A stretch of 64,000 bases of DNA from Strobilurus pachycystidiatus. Its lineage: Eukaryota > Basidiomycota > Agaricomycetes > Agaricales > Physalacriaceae. Positions 32,591-44,307 of the stretch are shown here, one piece after another. Location: assembly GCA_019915135.1 (NCBI GenBank), contig JAHLMK010000012.1, forward strand, positions 248,001 to 312,000, written 5' to 3'. The notes beneath the pieces are model-generated. The model saw only the letters and a list, made by a program, of their open reading frames with translations, was not told the DNA's origin and made no database searches. The position numbers were made by a program, and so were the translations under genes. Numbering within the stretch: position 1 is the stretch's first letter; every line of letters begins with the position of its first letter.

Positions 32591-34080
32591 CTAATCTTCA
32601 TTAGCTTTGTGTAGTATCCTCCGCCGATACCACTGGAACAATGGAAGCGTGATTGCCGAGAGACACGACCAGGCGATGAGGATACCAAAGTGTAGCCCAA
32701 GCTCGTTCTTAGTGGAGAATACGATAGTACGGACGGCAAGTGAGACGTTGTAAAACGGCATCGCGTGGCCGTAGCGGTATATATGCGGGAGCACGTCGAT
32801 GGGCATGAAGCACACGGAGACGTTGGCTGGACAGACGATTAGATGGTTGAGAAGTGGTTGTGAGTATAAACATACAGATGACCAAGAAGATCATGAAGAA
32901 GGGGACGAAGCGAATCGTGAGGAGGGTGATCATCGCCTCGAGCGCGAGCCCGACGCTGAGCATCCCCATGAAATTGACCATCCAGAATATGACAAAACCT
33001 GCGCTGCCGAAACTACAAGCATATGCTGTGTCATAGAGATGCGCACAAGCTTGATGAGAAAGAGAAACCCACTTTCGCGAGAAATCCACTTGAAACGCGC
33101 GACTCAACAAGGAGTAGAACAGACTGATGAAGAAGTACGCGATCATGACACTCGTCAGCCTCACCCGGATCAGACTAGCGGTCGTCAGCTTCTTCTCCAA
33201 GCCCGACTGCTCCCTCGCTGCCAGCCCGATATTCACGATGAAGAACGACAAAATGAGCATGTAGATCAGGCCCACAAATGTGACCGCGGTCGCCACTGGG
33301 ATGTCGAACGGCGCGAGATTGTGCTCTGCATAGAAGAACGGTGTGATGACGGCTTGTGGGGAGCGCGATGTGAGTTCGGCGAGGGTCGAAGAGGGGCGGG
33401 AGGAGAGGCGCTGCACGGCGAAGGACTTGGAGATGGGGAGGAGGAGGGCGGCGACAGCGGGTCGAATGAGGGAGCGATACGCATTCTCGCTGCGTGCCTC
33501 GACACCGTAGAAAGATACGGCCTTCGTGGGGTCGTACGAGGAGTTGGCAGCGTTGAGATTGGATGTAGCATTGGAGTGCACTGCGTGGGGCGAACAATCA
33601 ATGGGAAATAGCGAATATTGATATCCGTGTCCGTGTCGGGAAGGGATACTCACCAACAACCGCGACCCATGCGTCCTGCTCCAAGATGCGATTCGGGACA
33701 TCAGCCTCCTCCACAAGCCCCGTCATATCCTTCCACTTGATGGTGCTCGCTGCCCCTGCAGCTAATAAACCTTCCCTTACCGCTTCGCCGATAGTCCCAG
33801 TCCCCGCAGAGTCAAAGTTTACCACCCACCCATCCAGCTGATGGTCCGGCACCTTCCACAAGGCGCCCCAGTATATGCTGAAGACGCAGAATATTGTCAC
33901 GATAATCATGACGCAGCCGCCCACGAGTGTCTTGAGGAATATCGTGCGTTCGGCTTTGACCTCGGGTGAGGTGAAAGTGTGTGTGTATAGGCCATCGGTG
34001 GGGACGCATTCCTTGGAGGGAAGAGGGGATGCGGTGCGTATTGAGGACCGACGACTTGGAGAGACGGTACCGCTCATCAT
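32591..34080 (-). CDS. SNG1/DUF3533 family membrane protein, copy 2
   Basis: Four exons (34080-33654, 33580-33073, 33012-32876, 32826-32591) join in frame to 435 residues. It is a close paralog of the gene at 23330-24742: same first helix with FSIYWGALWKVPDHQLDGW, same FYGVEARSEN region, same five-helix C-terminal half and same end (HKANED). Introns 1 and 2 sit at identical positions and exon 2 has the same 508 nt. One more intron of 49 nt (32875-32827) splits what is the last exon in copy 1. A second ATG lies one codon after the first. The gene diverges from mitochondrial IF-3 (597 bp between starts) and converges on the carboxypeptidase gene. Probable plasma-membrane protein linked to drug tolerance or lipid arrangement; substrate unknown. 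Confidence 0.9.
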
Positions 34081-34677
34081 GGATGGAGAACGGAAACAGA
34101 AAGCATGTCATGATCATGAGGGTTTTTGGGTTTTGTACCGGTTGGCAGGTAGGCGAGAGCTATGCGCAAGGGATAAATGTACAGGTGTCAGCACATGTCA
34201 ACGGTTAGTCGGATAGCCCTTTTTGGGAGGCTGTTGATGAGAACTGGAGCAGATGTATATCGTCTGCCCGGCCATCGGGCTCGTCTTGACAAAGACTTGT
34301 CTGGAAACAATATAGCGGGAATTCCAATTTCTCGTTTGCGGTGGAATAGGATTTCTGGAGAGTGTAGAGGAGAAAGTCAAGCAGAACCCTAGACAAAGTT
34401 CAAGTTCAAGAATCAAACTGCAACAGAAGTGTAGAGGTTGGTGGTGTAGAGCAGAGAAGGGTCCAGGCTTTCGGACCGGAAGCCGATAACGAAATGTTGA
34501 TCATTGGGCGCCATCAATTGGCCATCAACCTACCGTTCTCTCTACCCACCCACACCGCTCCGACGCGGTCCAGAGGCCTTTTCAGCTCCAGCGCCTTGTA
34601 GACCCTGGAATCCTGACGCGGCCGAGACTGTGCTCCTCCCACTTACATACGAGGACCTGTGCAAGTTTCACGTCGAC
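34081..34677. other. Divergent promoter region between SNG1-like copy 2 and mtIF-3
   Basis: 597 bp between two start codons facing away from each other. No TATA box is evident and no other gene is recognised. Confidence 0.4.
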
Positions 34678-35786
34678 ATGCAATCCACAATTCGCAGAGT
34701 GGCATGGGCGACGTTATCACGGCGAGCCCCGCTGCACACCACACCGTCTCTCCTTTCCAGCGTTCGCCTCGAGAATGAGGACATACCCTTCCACACCGCC
34801 ATCCTTGTCAAACATCCGTCCTTGCGCGACGTCGAAATATCTGCAGGCGTTGAACAGCCGTCTAGGCTCGACCGTATTCTGCGCGAACCATCGTCGGGCG
34901 AGACCAACGGTGACGATGGCTCGACCGGGCGTGTGTGGCCGATCTTGACGGAAGCTGAGGACTACGAACGATCCATGTCCGACCTCCAACCGCCCGACCT
35001 CCAACTCTACCGCCCCACCGTTTCTGACATCAACTGGACAGGACAGCCCATTGACGTAGCCACGTTCCTGAAGGACGGGCTTGACCGCAAAGCGCACAAA
35101 CTTGAGCTGGCACGCATCTCACCCACGCCCGTCGTCGTGCTCGTTCCCAACACCCACACCCACACCCCCGCCCAGCACCATAGGCACACCACGAACGAGA
35201 AGATCTCGTATCGCGTCGCGTGGCTCAAGCGCACAGAGGGCGCGCGCCTGACGGAGATCGACGTCCAGGACTATCTCCAGTCCCTCGACCGAACCCGGTT
35301 CAAGTTGGAGCTGGTCACGGAGGAGCCGAAGCCCATTGTGCGGGTGGTGGACAAGGCGGAGGAGCGCAAGGCGCGCAAGGAGGCGAAGGAGCATAAAAAG
35401 GCGGTGATGCACCATGGGCAGATCAAGCAGTTCCACTTCACGTGGTGTGCTGAACCACACGATGTAGAGCACAAGCTGCACGCCGTGCGCCACGCGCTGG
35501 ATCGGGGGCAGAAGTGCGATTTGGTGTTCAGACATAAAGGTGAGGGTGCTCGTTTCGTGTGGATGAGAAGCTCATTCTGTGATGCTTAGATGAGCGCCTT
35601 GCGCGGCTTAGTGTTCCGGAGATGTACAAGAAGCTGGATGAGGTGGTCGAGCTGGTGGCGGATGATGCGAGGTGCTATCATGAGAATGAATTGGTGGAAG
35701 AAGAGGCGATTGGGATTGTGTATATCGAAAGCGTGGTCTTGGGCCACGGCCGCGCACAAACACAAGAAGAGGAAGAAAGTGTTTAA
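34678..35786 (+). CDS. Mitochondrial translation initiation factor IF-3
   Basis: Two exons (34678-35539, 35590-35786) join in frame to 352 residues. The chosen ATG starts a typical mitochondrial presequence, rich in Arg/Ser/Thr and free of acids for 30 residues (MQSTIRRVAWATLSRRAPLH). The open frame extends upstream but without a better ATG. The IF-3 core lies in the second half: ISYRVAWLKRTEGARLTEID (N-domain type), a basic helical linker (EERKARKEAKEHKKAVM), then KQFHFTWCAEPHDVEHKLHA and GQKCDLVFRHK of the C-domain. IF-3 keeps the small mitoribosomal subunit apart from the large one and checks the start codon. Relative to bacterial IF-3, it has ~150 extra residues before the core and an acidic tail (QEEEESV). 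The intron is 50 nt. Confidence 0.85.
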
Positions 35787-36134
35787 CAAAGTGGAATCAC
35801 AACTAACTGTATTACTAGTGCTTTTCTTAGCTTTACAACAACAACCAAGCGATATGTGGCATGGACACAAAGAATCGCCGGACGTAGCACACAATTGAGG
35901 TTGCGAAGGCCGGTGGTTTTCTGCCGCGAAGGCTGATTCAGACAGACAGAACTTATGCAGAGAGCGCGCCAACAGACGGTGAGTGCGTAATTTAGATCGT
36001 TGATGGTACTAGCCCTATGCATAGCTGGCATCGATGCAGCCCGAAGCCCTTCATTGTTCGCTAACTATATATCAAATGCATTGTGCCACTTCGGCAATCT
36101 GTGTAATTATACATCGAAATAATAGCCCTTCGTC
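35787..36134. other. Convergent 3' region
   Basis: 348 bp between the ends of two convergent genes; nothing else was recognised. Confidence 0.4.
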
Positions 36135-37739
36135 TCAAACCTCCTTCATCTGTATCTGCATTCCCAATCTCACGAGATCGTCAATGGAAGCATCGACATC
36201 CCCGTCCTTCGAGTCCACATAGTCCACCACAACGTTTTTCAACATCGCTACACCACCGGTGGATGCATTGCGCGCCATCAGACATTCGACGAAGGCCGTC
36301 GTCACATCCACACCATCCGTCGCCTTGATCGCGAGCGTTTCCAACATGGGCACCGCGACCGCGTCAACAAGGAACGCCTTGAGATGCGGAGCGACGTCAA
36401 AGCACGTCGTGAGATTTAGCTCCAGTACGCGGAGGTTCGGAGTGGACATCATCAACGCAACGACGGCGTCCTTGTCGGTGTCCTCTCTCAAGTTCACCGC
36501 TAGCTCCTGCACGGATTGGCCCGTCTGCGAGGGGAGCGGACGAGGGAATACTGGAGCACGGAGGCGCGGGTCTTCTTCGAACCGAAGGGTTTTGAGGCCT
36601 GGAAGATGGACGCTGGAAAGCAGGCAGCTGTTCCCGTCTAACTGGCCGCGTAGGACAAGCGACCTGAGGATATTTTGTGTCACCACAAGAATACCGGGAC
36701 GTAGGCTGAAAGAGCCCGGGCATAGAAAAGCACGGCGGAGCTGTGTGGCCATGTTAAGGAAACCAAAGTTTGCGCCTTTGGCTATAGCCGAGCCCCACGT
36801 CTCGATTAACAGCTCCTCAGATTCCTCGTCGTCTTCGTCGAGTTGCTCACAGTGATAAATTTGTGACAAAGGCATGGAGAATATGCATAGCATGGGCACA
36901 AAACTGCCAGACCTGATGGAGCGCAGACATGGGACACTCTTGAAGGCGTCGCAGGATGGTGGTGGGCCTGATGCGGGAAGGTCGGGGCGAAGTGTAACGT
37001 GAAAGTCCAAAGTCTTGAGAATGTCGAAGGAGAGCTCATCATTCCAATCCATGTAGGACTGCAAGGGTAGGGCTGTGCCGGCCCTCTCCCATCGCGCGCA
37101 CGTCACGAGAATGGAGGGTAGACATGGATGCTGAGATATGTCAGATGCGGCATGCAGGTTCACATCAAGAGAACGGCCACAAGAGCGGAGAAGTATAGTG
37201 GAAAGAAGGAACGTAGCGGCAAGCGATTTGGTCTTGTAGCGTTCGAATGTGAGGTTGAGGTACGACCATAGCCGGGACAACGATATCGCAGTGCGATGCC
37301 AGGGAGACGACAAATGAGACAAGACCCACGCTCCGTTGCAGATGTCCAGGCTATCGACGAATGAGCCCGCTTTGAGCTCTTGGAACGTGACGGTCCCAAG
37401 CGCATCTTCGACGAAGTGGGAGAATATCTCCGCGAGGACCTCGGAAGGGATGCGGCGAACGGGGTGGAGAATGGCTGTTGTGTCCTCCACGTATCGCTGC
37501 ACATTGGCTTTCTCCTGCAGCATCGCGTCCAATGTGGCCTGCGTGTCCGTGATGCGCTGATCCAAATCCGCCGCATAGTGCCGCGCAGTGCGAAGCTGCT
37601 CTGCCAGCTGCGTCCTCTCCACGTCAAAAGGCGGTTCATTGGATTGTTGTAGAGCAGCGAATCGCGTGGTGCGGGCAGTAGCAGACGCGACGCCAACAAA
37701 TACGCCCGAGGCGAAGCCGCATTGGGAACAAGCGGTCAT
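36135..37739 (-). CDS. F-box-like protein, family member 1
   Basis: An intron-less 534-residue protein. The N-terminus MTACSQCGF has a CxxC pair that is kept in every copy here. Next comes a coiled coil (about residues 40-85, with LDQRITDTQATLDAMLQEKA), then an F-box-like segment (HPVRRIPSEVLAEIFSHFV, about 92-112). The remaining ~400 residues have the weak Leu-rich pattern of Agaricomycete F-box proteins (VQELAVNLREDTDKDAVVAL, PNLRVLELNL). F-box proteins bind Skp1 and bring substrates to SCF ubiquitin ligases; target unknown. Its paralogs are at 44308-45921 and 59240-60832, with fragments at 46330-46424 and 61248-61559. Agaricomycetes commonly carry large families of this type. Confidence 0.85.
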   Translation of the reverse strand: MTACSQCGFASGVFVGVASATARTTRFAALQQSNEPPFDVERTQLAEQLRTARHYAADLDQRITDTQATLDAMLQEKANVQRYVEDTTAILHPVRRIPSEVLAEIFSHFVEDALGTVTFQELKAGSFVDSLDICNGAWVLSHLSSPWHRTAISLSRLWSYLNLTFERYKTKSLAATFLLSTILLRSCGRSLDVNLHAASDISQHPCLPSILVTCARWERAGTALPLQSYMDWNDELSFDILKTLDFHVTLRPDLPASGPPPSCDAFKSVPCLRSIRSGSFVPMLCIFSMPLSQIYHCEQLDEDDEESEELLIETWGSAIAKGANFGFLNMATQLRRAFLCPGSFSLRPGILVVTQNILRSLVLRGQLDGNSCLLSSVHLPGLKTLRFEEDPRLRAPVFPRPLPSQTGQSVQELAVNLREDTDKDAVVALMMSTPNLRVLELNLTTCFDVAPHLKAFLVDAVAVPMLETLAIKATDGVDVTTAFVECLMARNASTGGVAMLKNVVVDYVDSKDGDVDASIDDLVRLGMQIQMKEV

Positions 37740-38393
37740 GGTCTTTGGAAAACATTGTCAGCGAAGACCGGACTGTGCAAGAGATATGATTTACTTGATA
37801 TTTACGCAGTCCTAAGACTTAGACTGCTGTTGCAGAGTATCGAGTTTGAGCTGTAATCAAAGAACGAATTTCGTTCTGAAAGGAGCATACGCGCACGTGA
37901 CGCGATCAACCTTGTAAGTAGCGCACACATCAAAAAGTTGAAAAAGCGTAGCCCCAGTTTTCCGTACGCGTTTCACGCGCCCTACAGCCAGCTTTCTCTC
38001 ATTCACATAGTACCAAGTACATACTATGACTCACGGTTTCTTCTTTTCTGAGTAGTGACTGATATCCTTGACCATGCTGTGGTTGACTGGGAACCATTCC
38101 CTCAAGAAGAGACTCGGCTGGAGGGTACGCCTGACCAAGCCATTGCTGCGGACAGGTGTATCCGCGCCAGAGTAGAAGCTGACATACTCGTGAACATACG
38201 AGGCAGTTGTTAGGACAAGTCCCACGGCTGGTGGAGATGCCTCCCCCCCGTCTCGAGATAGTTATGAGGATTCCTCATGTTCTGGAACAATCCCCACTAA
38301 ATGGAGCTTGTGGTATCATCACAGATAGTGAACAGGTAAGAAATTAGATTGGGCACCATGAGATGTGCATATGTCAACTACGGATTATAAGAC
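37740..38393. other. Intergenic, no recognised gene
   Basis: Upstream of the F-box-like gene and downstream of the unknown gene at 38394. No motif was recognised. Confidence 0.4.
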
Positions 38394-39305
38394 CTAAAGC
38401 CACAAGATCAAAGAGCGAAGTATTCTCAATATGAACTCCCCAGCAACTTTACAAATAGCAATAAGTCCGATGAACAGCAGTACTGTATCAAGTGTGTTAA
38501 TGAATCCAGCAATGAACCCAGCATTTCGTCTGACACTGTGCAGCTCGTACACATGTGCCATGAGACTTAAATCCAACGAGTTCAATAAAGTATACACATC
38601 CAAAACCATATCTGAGATGGCTGAAATCCCTCTCACTTGTGAAAGGGCAACGGGCTGGTCAAGAATGGGAAGCATTTGACTGATACCGCGCTCAAGAGCT
38701 GTTACACTGCTCAATACGAGCTGTACGTGGCTGTGAATGGTTTGTATAGCAGATGGAAGATCATCTCCAACCCGGAGGCGGGCGGAAGAGAGGCGGAGGA
38801 ATCGTTGACAGAACCACAGGGAAGCCTCCACCCCATATGCGCCACGAATTTCCCCGAGCAGATCTTCGCATAACTGGGGAAGAGCCCTCTGTAGTTCGAG
38901 ACCCGCTTGGCCGACTGCAAGGAAGTGTTCATGCACAACGAGGGGAATATGACAACCGTCAACCGATCGATGCCAGCTCGGCTCTCCCACGATGGCAAAC
39001 ATGAGGATAGAAAGGATCTTGTTGAACACTCCGACTGCCTTTGAGAGACCATTTATCAATGTATTTGATAGGTCCCTGAGGCGCGAGATCATGGGGTAGG
39101 AAGTATCATGTCGAAACGGTGCCGCCTTCAGAACCCTTGCAATCAAAAGTTGGACATCATCATGGAGTATCTGTTCGGCGTCGCGAAGAGAGTCTATGAG
39201 ATGTGGTAGGTTCATCGTTTCCTGTTACTGAGTGTGAGGACTGTACTCAGTGTACTGCATCAACACGGGGCCACTTACATTCTCTGTTAGTTCATTCAGA
39301 ATCAT
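38394..39305 (-). CDS. Hypothetical protein, helical, with hydrophobic C-terminus
   Basis: Two exons (39305-39279 and 39221-38394) with a 57-nt intron (donor GTAAGT) join in frame to 284 residues. The first exon encodes only nine residues (MILNELTEN), and the second continues ETMNLPHLIDSLRDAEQIL. The protein looks mainly alpha-helical with amphipathic repeats. It ends in a hydrophobic helix (TVLLFIGLIAICKVAGEF) and a short basic tail with a final hydrophobic patch. I recognise no family. The helical layout recalls fungal NLR-type N-terminal domains (SesA, HeLo, Goodbye), but no motif supports this. The single long frame and clean intron make it probably real. Confidence 0.55.
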
Positions 39306-40235
39306 GACGATGTGGTTGCTGCCACTCCGCTTCTGCTACGGAAGGATGTGAGGTTAGGAATGAGAGAAGCCTCGCCTACAGGAGAACCCGCAAGCTTTCG
39401 TCGCCTCAATTGACTATGAGGGAACGTGTCTGAAACGTTGATGATGCTGTACAGATGCTGTACTATGTAGATACATGCCAGGTGCACCGTGCCGGTTGAA
39501 AGGCCGATCAACATGACGTTACCGACGCCTCATGCCGCCAGTGCGCCACAAAATCGAGAATCAAGATCATCATCGTGTTATCTCAGGTGTGAGCAGTTGA
39601 CCTCACAGCCTTGAGTCCGGCCTCAAGACTACCAGCCGCGGTCTTTAGAATGCCCAAGCCCACCTCGCAATCAATGCCCCTCATGGCTATCGCCACACAC
39701 AGAGGCATAATCTACCATGGCCTCTATTATCGCAGTCCAATTCTCCTCAATGAATGTACCGCCTTCTGATCATTTGAACAGGGATCCAGGCCCGAACATC
39801 ATCACCGACATCGGCAAGGTTGGGTCACCAGTCCACTGAAAGTGATCCGAGTCTGGTCAGTAAGTTGGTGGCCGTCGCCCAGGGATCTTTCTCATCCGGT
39901 CTGAGTATGTCTGAGTGGTGTGTTCATACTGAATGCAGGCGTTACACGCAAGCTACGCCGACGGCGGGAAGATGCGTAACAAGTCCGCGTGGGTAGAATG
40001 TCCGAAGTATTGTCGTGCAGTTTGAAAGGCAACCACTCATATGGCGGAAAGTTGGGATCTGGTATGGGCGCTTGACGCAGCGAGAGGGTGGTCTTCAATC
40101 GCGCATTATCGAAGAAAGAATCAGGACGCCGTGCCCTCTCCTATTAGTGATGTGTCCTATCCCAATGTACACTAAATCATAAATCAAGAAACGCTCATTA
40201 TCATTCACGTACCATACCAATATCTATTCAAAACA
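39306..40235. other. Intergenic, no recognised gene
   Basis: Promoter side of the unknown gene and downstream side of RFC1. No coding motif was found. Confidence 0.4.
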
Positions 40236-43200
40236 TCACTTCGCCGCACTCTTCCTCGCCGGCTTCTTCTTCGGTTTTGCCACCTGAATCAGCTTATCCC
40301 CCTCAATACCAGTACCCTTCCCCTTCTTCCCCTTTCCAACCGTCTCCTCCTCCTCCTCCTCCTCATCCGCGCCCTCCTCATCCATCTCAAACGCATCCTC
40401 CAAATCCGGCTTCTCCCCTCTTCCAAATCCTCCAAGCTTCTTCCCCAAATCCAGGCCCTTGTGATACGCAATGGGGTGCTCCCCAGCGTTGTATTTGCGC
40501 GTGAACGCGGTCTTCACAGCGGTGGGGATCTTCTTGAGTATGACGTCGTCGCGATGCGTGTCCACGCCGAGCTCGACCACGGCGTCCCAGTCCTCTTTGC
40601 TCAGATAGTACGCGTCCATGCGTTCGATAACGTCTTCGATCGCGTCCTAATTACTCGGTCAGCGACGAAGGAGGACAGTCAAAACCTCGATGTTACTAAC
40701 CGAGCCTTCATCGAGTATGGGTCGTATGATATGGGGGTACAGCGCCGGGATGTACTGCTGGCGTATTTCATGCTTGTCTCCAGATGCCTTCAGCCGCATC
40801 TTGATCTGGACATCCGCCAACTGCCGGTTGAGCTTGCTCTGTCTCGAGTTCTGGCCCAACCATCTTCATAGGGAGAATCTAGTCAGGCGAATAATTACAA
40901 CAGACACCATCCACGTACTGAGGGAACGCCATCCCGCCTGGGCCTCCAAAATGCACTCCCATCCCATACATGAACGATGCAGGCCGAACAGTCGAACAAA
41001 TAGCATGGAGCGGCATCAGAGCCCAGTGTTGCTCAGTTCTATATAATAGTCAATGGCATGCACTTGCAGAGAACACGCTTGTGAGATTTCCTTACCCATG
41101 TATCATACGGTCCACCAAATCGCCATCCGACATCGAGGAAGCCGCCTTGTCCATGAGCTGCAAGTGCTTTAGCGTCTTCTCCGGTCCGTCCAGGTTACGT
41201 ATTTGACTCGGTGTGGCTTTCAGGTAGTTTTCCTGGTTCGTCAGTCAGTATCATATCTACAACAGAATCACAAGAAAAAAATCACCTGTATGAAGAGCGG
41301 CACGAACGAATGGTCCTGGAAATACATCTCCATCTTATCCCCAAGCGTCTTCTTCTCATTCGGCGAGAACATGTACGGCCCCAGCATCTTCGACGTGATG
41401 TCGAACGGACTCAGGATTTGGTACTTCTCGTTCATCTTCGTCCTAAACAACCATCCATCAGAATAAATACCACAAGTACAAGAAAACCAGAGCAGTAGAA
41501 CAAGGAAACAAGGACTCACAAAACCGCCCCTTCATCAAAGTTCATCGTCGAATGGCTCAGCTTCCACGTCGACAGCATGTTCAGCACCTGGCGAATATCG
41601 GACTGGGAGCCGGCAACGAGCTGGTCGACAACAGGGCCCGACATCTCCATCCCTTCCTTGTACGCAATGGTCATAATCCGCGAGCGCACTTGGTTCGCTG
41701 GAGGCCTAATCGACATTGAAGAAAGAAGGCCAGATCAGAGATGGCGTACGCACTTCTGGAAGGACATCCCAAACGTCGTGGCTTGCAACGGCTTGAGCTT
41801 TTGCGCGCCCTTGTCATTCGCAATGCAGATGATGGGGATCTATATTACGCCAGCCTTAGTCAGTGTCAAGGAAGGAAGATTTGCAAGCACCTTCGTCTTC
41901 TTGATGAGCGCGTTTAATGCACCGACACCACCACGGTCGCCAGCCGACATGCCATCGACCTCGTCCATGATCAAGCACGTCTTGTCTGTGATCTCGACGC
42001 CCTGCGAGTTGGTTTTCTGTGGCGCACGGCGTTAGGAAATGTTGGATCCGGAAAAGGTCACGTACAGCACCACCAATGTACCCATCCAAGGACGTGTTGT
42101 TGATGTTCATTCCATTCTGGTTTCCCACTCAGCCACGACCAGGATCAAAGGGAGAGAGAGAAGGATGCATACCTCGACGAGCTTCTTACTTCGGGTATCA
42201 CTGGCATTCAGCTCAATGGGCACATATCCCGCAAGTTTAGCACATAGATGAGCACTGGTCGTCTTGCCGATACCAGGCGGGCCCGATATAAGTATGGCCC
42301 GATAAATACCCATGGCGTCTTTACCAGGCTTCTTGAACCCAGACTTGTAGCTCGCCTGCCTGAAGAGCGAATCAGCGAAGGACTGGAACATCAAGGCGGG
42401 GTGGTCATACCAATCCTGCAACCAACGCAGCAGCTTCTCCACCGGGCCCTTGTTACCACACACCTCCTTCAAATTCTGCGGCGCGTATCTTGTCGTCCAT
42501 AACTGCATCGATGGATCCGGTGCACCCTTTACCTTCGCCTCCTGCTTCTCCTTCTTCTCCATCTCCTTCGCCTCCTTCTTCATGGCCTGCTGCTCTTTCT
42601 CCATCTTCTTCTTCGTCTTCTCATCAATTTCGCCCGTCCCAGTCCGCGTTCTGATGAGCTCGAGGAACGCGTCCTCGTCCAGAGTCCGGATGTTGTGTTT
42701 CTTGATCGCATTGAGCTTGCTCGGACCGGCGTTCTCACCCAGGACGACGTAGTCCGTGCGCGTTGACGGCTGCCCGACGACGCGTCCACCGAAGCGTTTC
42801 GCTGCTGCAACAGCCTCCTCGCGCGAGAAGCTGGGCAGTTCACCGGTAAAGACGAAGGCGAGTCCAGTGAGGCAGTCGGGGGAGCCTTCGGGCAGTTCCT
42901 TGCTGCCGTAGTTGGTGACGACAGCCTTCTTGGCTGCTTGATGTGCGTGGTAGCTGTAAAGAACATGAGGCGCATCTCAAGAGAAGTCGAAAGAGGCGGA
43001 CTTGAATTTCGGTTTCTCCTCTTTTTTGCCCTCTGCCTCGTCCTTCTCTTTCGCCGGTGCCTTCTTCTTCGGCGCTGGTTTCTTCGCCTTGGATCTTGTC
43101 GGAACCAGCTCCTCGTCATCCTCATCGTCGTCCACAATGAATGCCTTGTCTTTCTTCTTCGGCGCTGGTTTCTTCGCTTTGGATTTGGTAGTGACCAGCT

Positions 43201-44026
43201 CATCGTCGTCGTCTTCATCATCGTCAACAATAAATGCCTTCTCCTTCTTCTTCGGTGCCGGTTTCTTGGAAGGTTTCACTTCTTCCACATCGTCGTCGTC
43301 GTCGTCGATGAAACTCTTCCGATTCTTGCCCTTGGATTTCACGGGGATATCCTCGTCATCCGTGGAGGAGGCGTTATAGTCCCCGTCCTTTTTCGACGCT
43401 GACTTTCGTGGCTTCGCAGCGGGTTTCTTAGCGGGGGTGGCTTTCTTTTTTGGCGGCGCTTCGTCCTCGTCACTGGATAACAAGGCAGTCTTGCGCTTCG
43501 GAGCCGGCTTGGCTGCACATGGGTGTAAGCATAGAAGATGGCGGTCGCGAAAGGCGCACATTTCGTGATAGATGAACGCGGCTTGGACGAGGAGGCCTTC
43601 TTTGGCGCGGGGTCCTCTTCGTCGCTGGATATCAATGCGGCGGGCTTTCTCGCGGTGGATTTAGGAGCGGGTCTGTCCTCGTCGTCGCCTAGTAGAGTCA
43701 TGAGTCACACAGCCAACAAAACGACGTGTTGGCCACGCACTAATGTGTATCACATCTTTCTTGCCCGCTGCCGCCGCCGCCTTTTTCTTGGGCGGCGCAT
43801 TGTCCTCTTCCGCGTCATCATCGTCAGCCTTGCGCTTTACGCCAGCTTTCTTCTGTGATTGCTGCTAGTCCTTTGAGTCACTGCACGGACTAGCATGGAT
43901 TGCTCATACCGAGGCAGCAGGTCGGGGCTGTGATGAGCCGGCCTTGGATTGGCTGCTGCCACCAAAGAAGCTGCGGATGTCGAGTCCCGCCGGCGCGGCC
44001 GCCTTCTTCGACGCTTTGGAGCTCAT
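40236..44026 (-). CDS. RFC1: Replication factor C subunit 1 (clamp-loader large subunit)
   Basis: Fourteen exons join in frame to 1031 residues: 44026-43910, 43861-43741, 43688-43560, 43512-43002, 42953-42173, 42116-42066, 42016-41891, 41839-41754, 41705-41520, 41442-41286, 41232-41096, 41038-40919, 40863-40701, 40646-40236. The N-terminus has a PIP-like LDIRSFFG, then ~250 residues of acidic/Lys repeats ([12 protein letters not shown]). A BRCT domain (about 317-395) reads [20 protein letters not shown]. The AAA+ core has Walker A GPPGIGKT (about 518), Walker [10 protein letters not shown] (about 588) and sensor region [11 protein letters not shown]. The C-terminal RFC1 domain follows ([20 protein letters not shown], then [20 protein letters not shown]), and the tail is basic ([10 protein letters not shown]). 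RFC1 with four small subunits loads PCNA on DNA in the nucleus. The exon 2 acceptor is an ambiguous CAGCAG (one-residue choice). Essential single-copy gene; all exons are intact. Confidence 0.95.
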
Positions 44027-44307
44027 GGTCGTTGTCGGGGATGGTCGTTGCTGACAATGACGCGACTAATCACGACGCGTGCCGTCACTTTGTCACGCAG
44101 GTGCTGAATTTGCAATTTCATTATTACGGTAGATTTCTCTGTCATACTATCCAACACGCACTACGACGTCTCCGCCGTCTTACCCTGTCACAGTAATAGC
44201 TGGCCTTTCGCAGCTACGCCGTTCAGATTCCTACAACCGTTGAAGATTATCTGGCTATGCTCGAGCCTACATACTTAGCAGCTACGGAAGAGAAGGGGCC
44301 ACTCATC

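Noticed and set aside
42938..43402. Ser-rich and hydrophobic plus-strand frames opposite RFC1
   Set aside because: Shadows of the acidic/Lys repeat region of RFC1.
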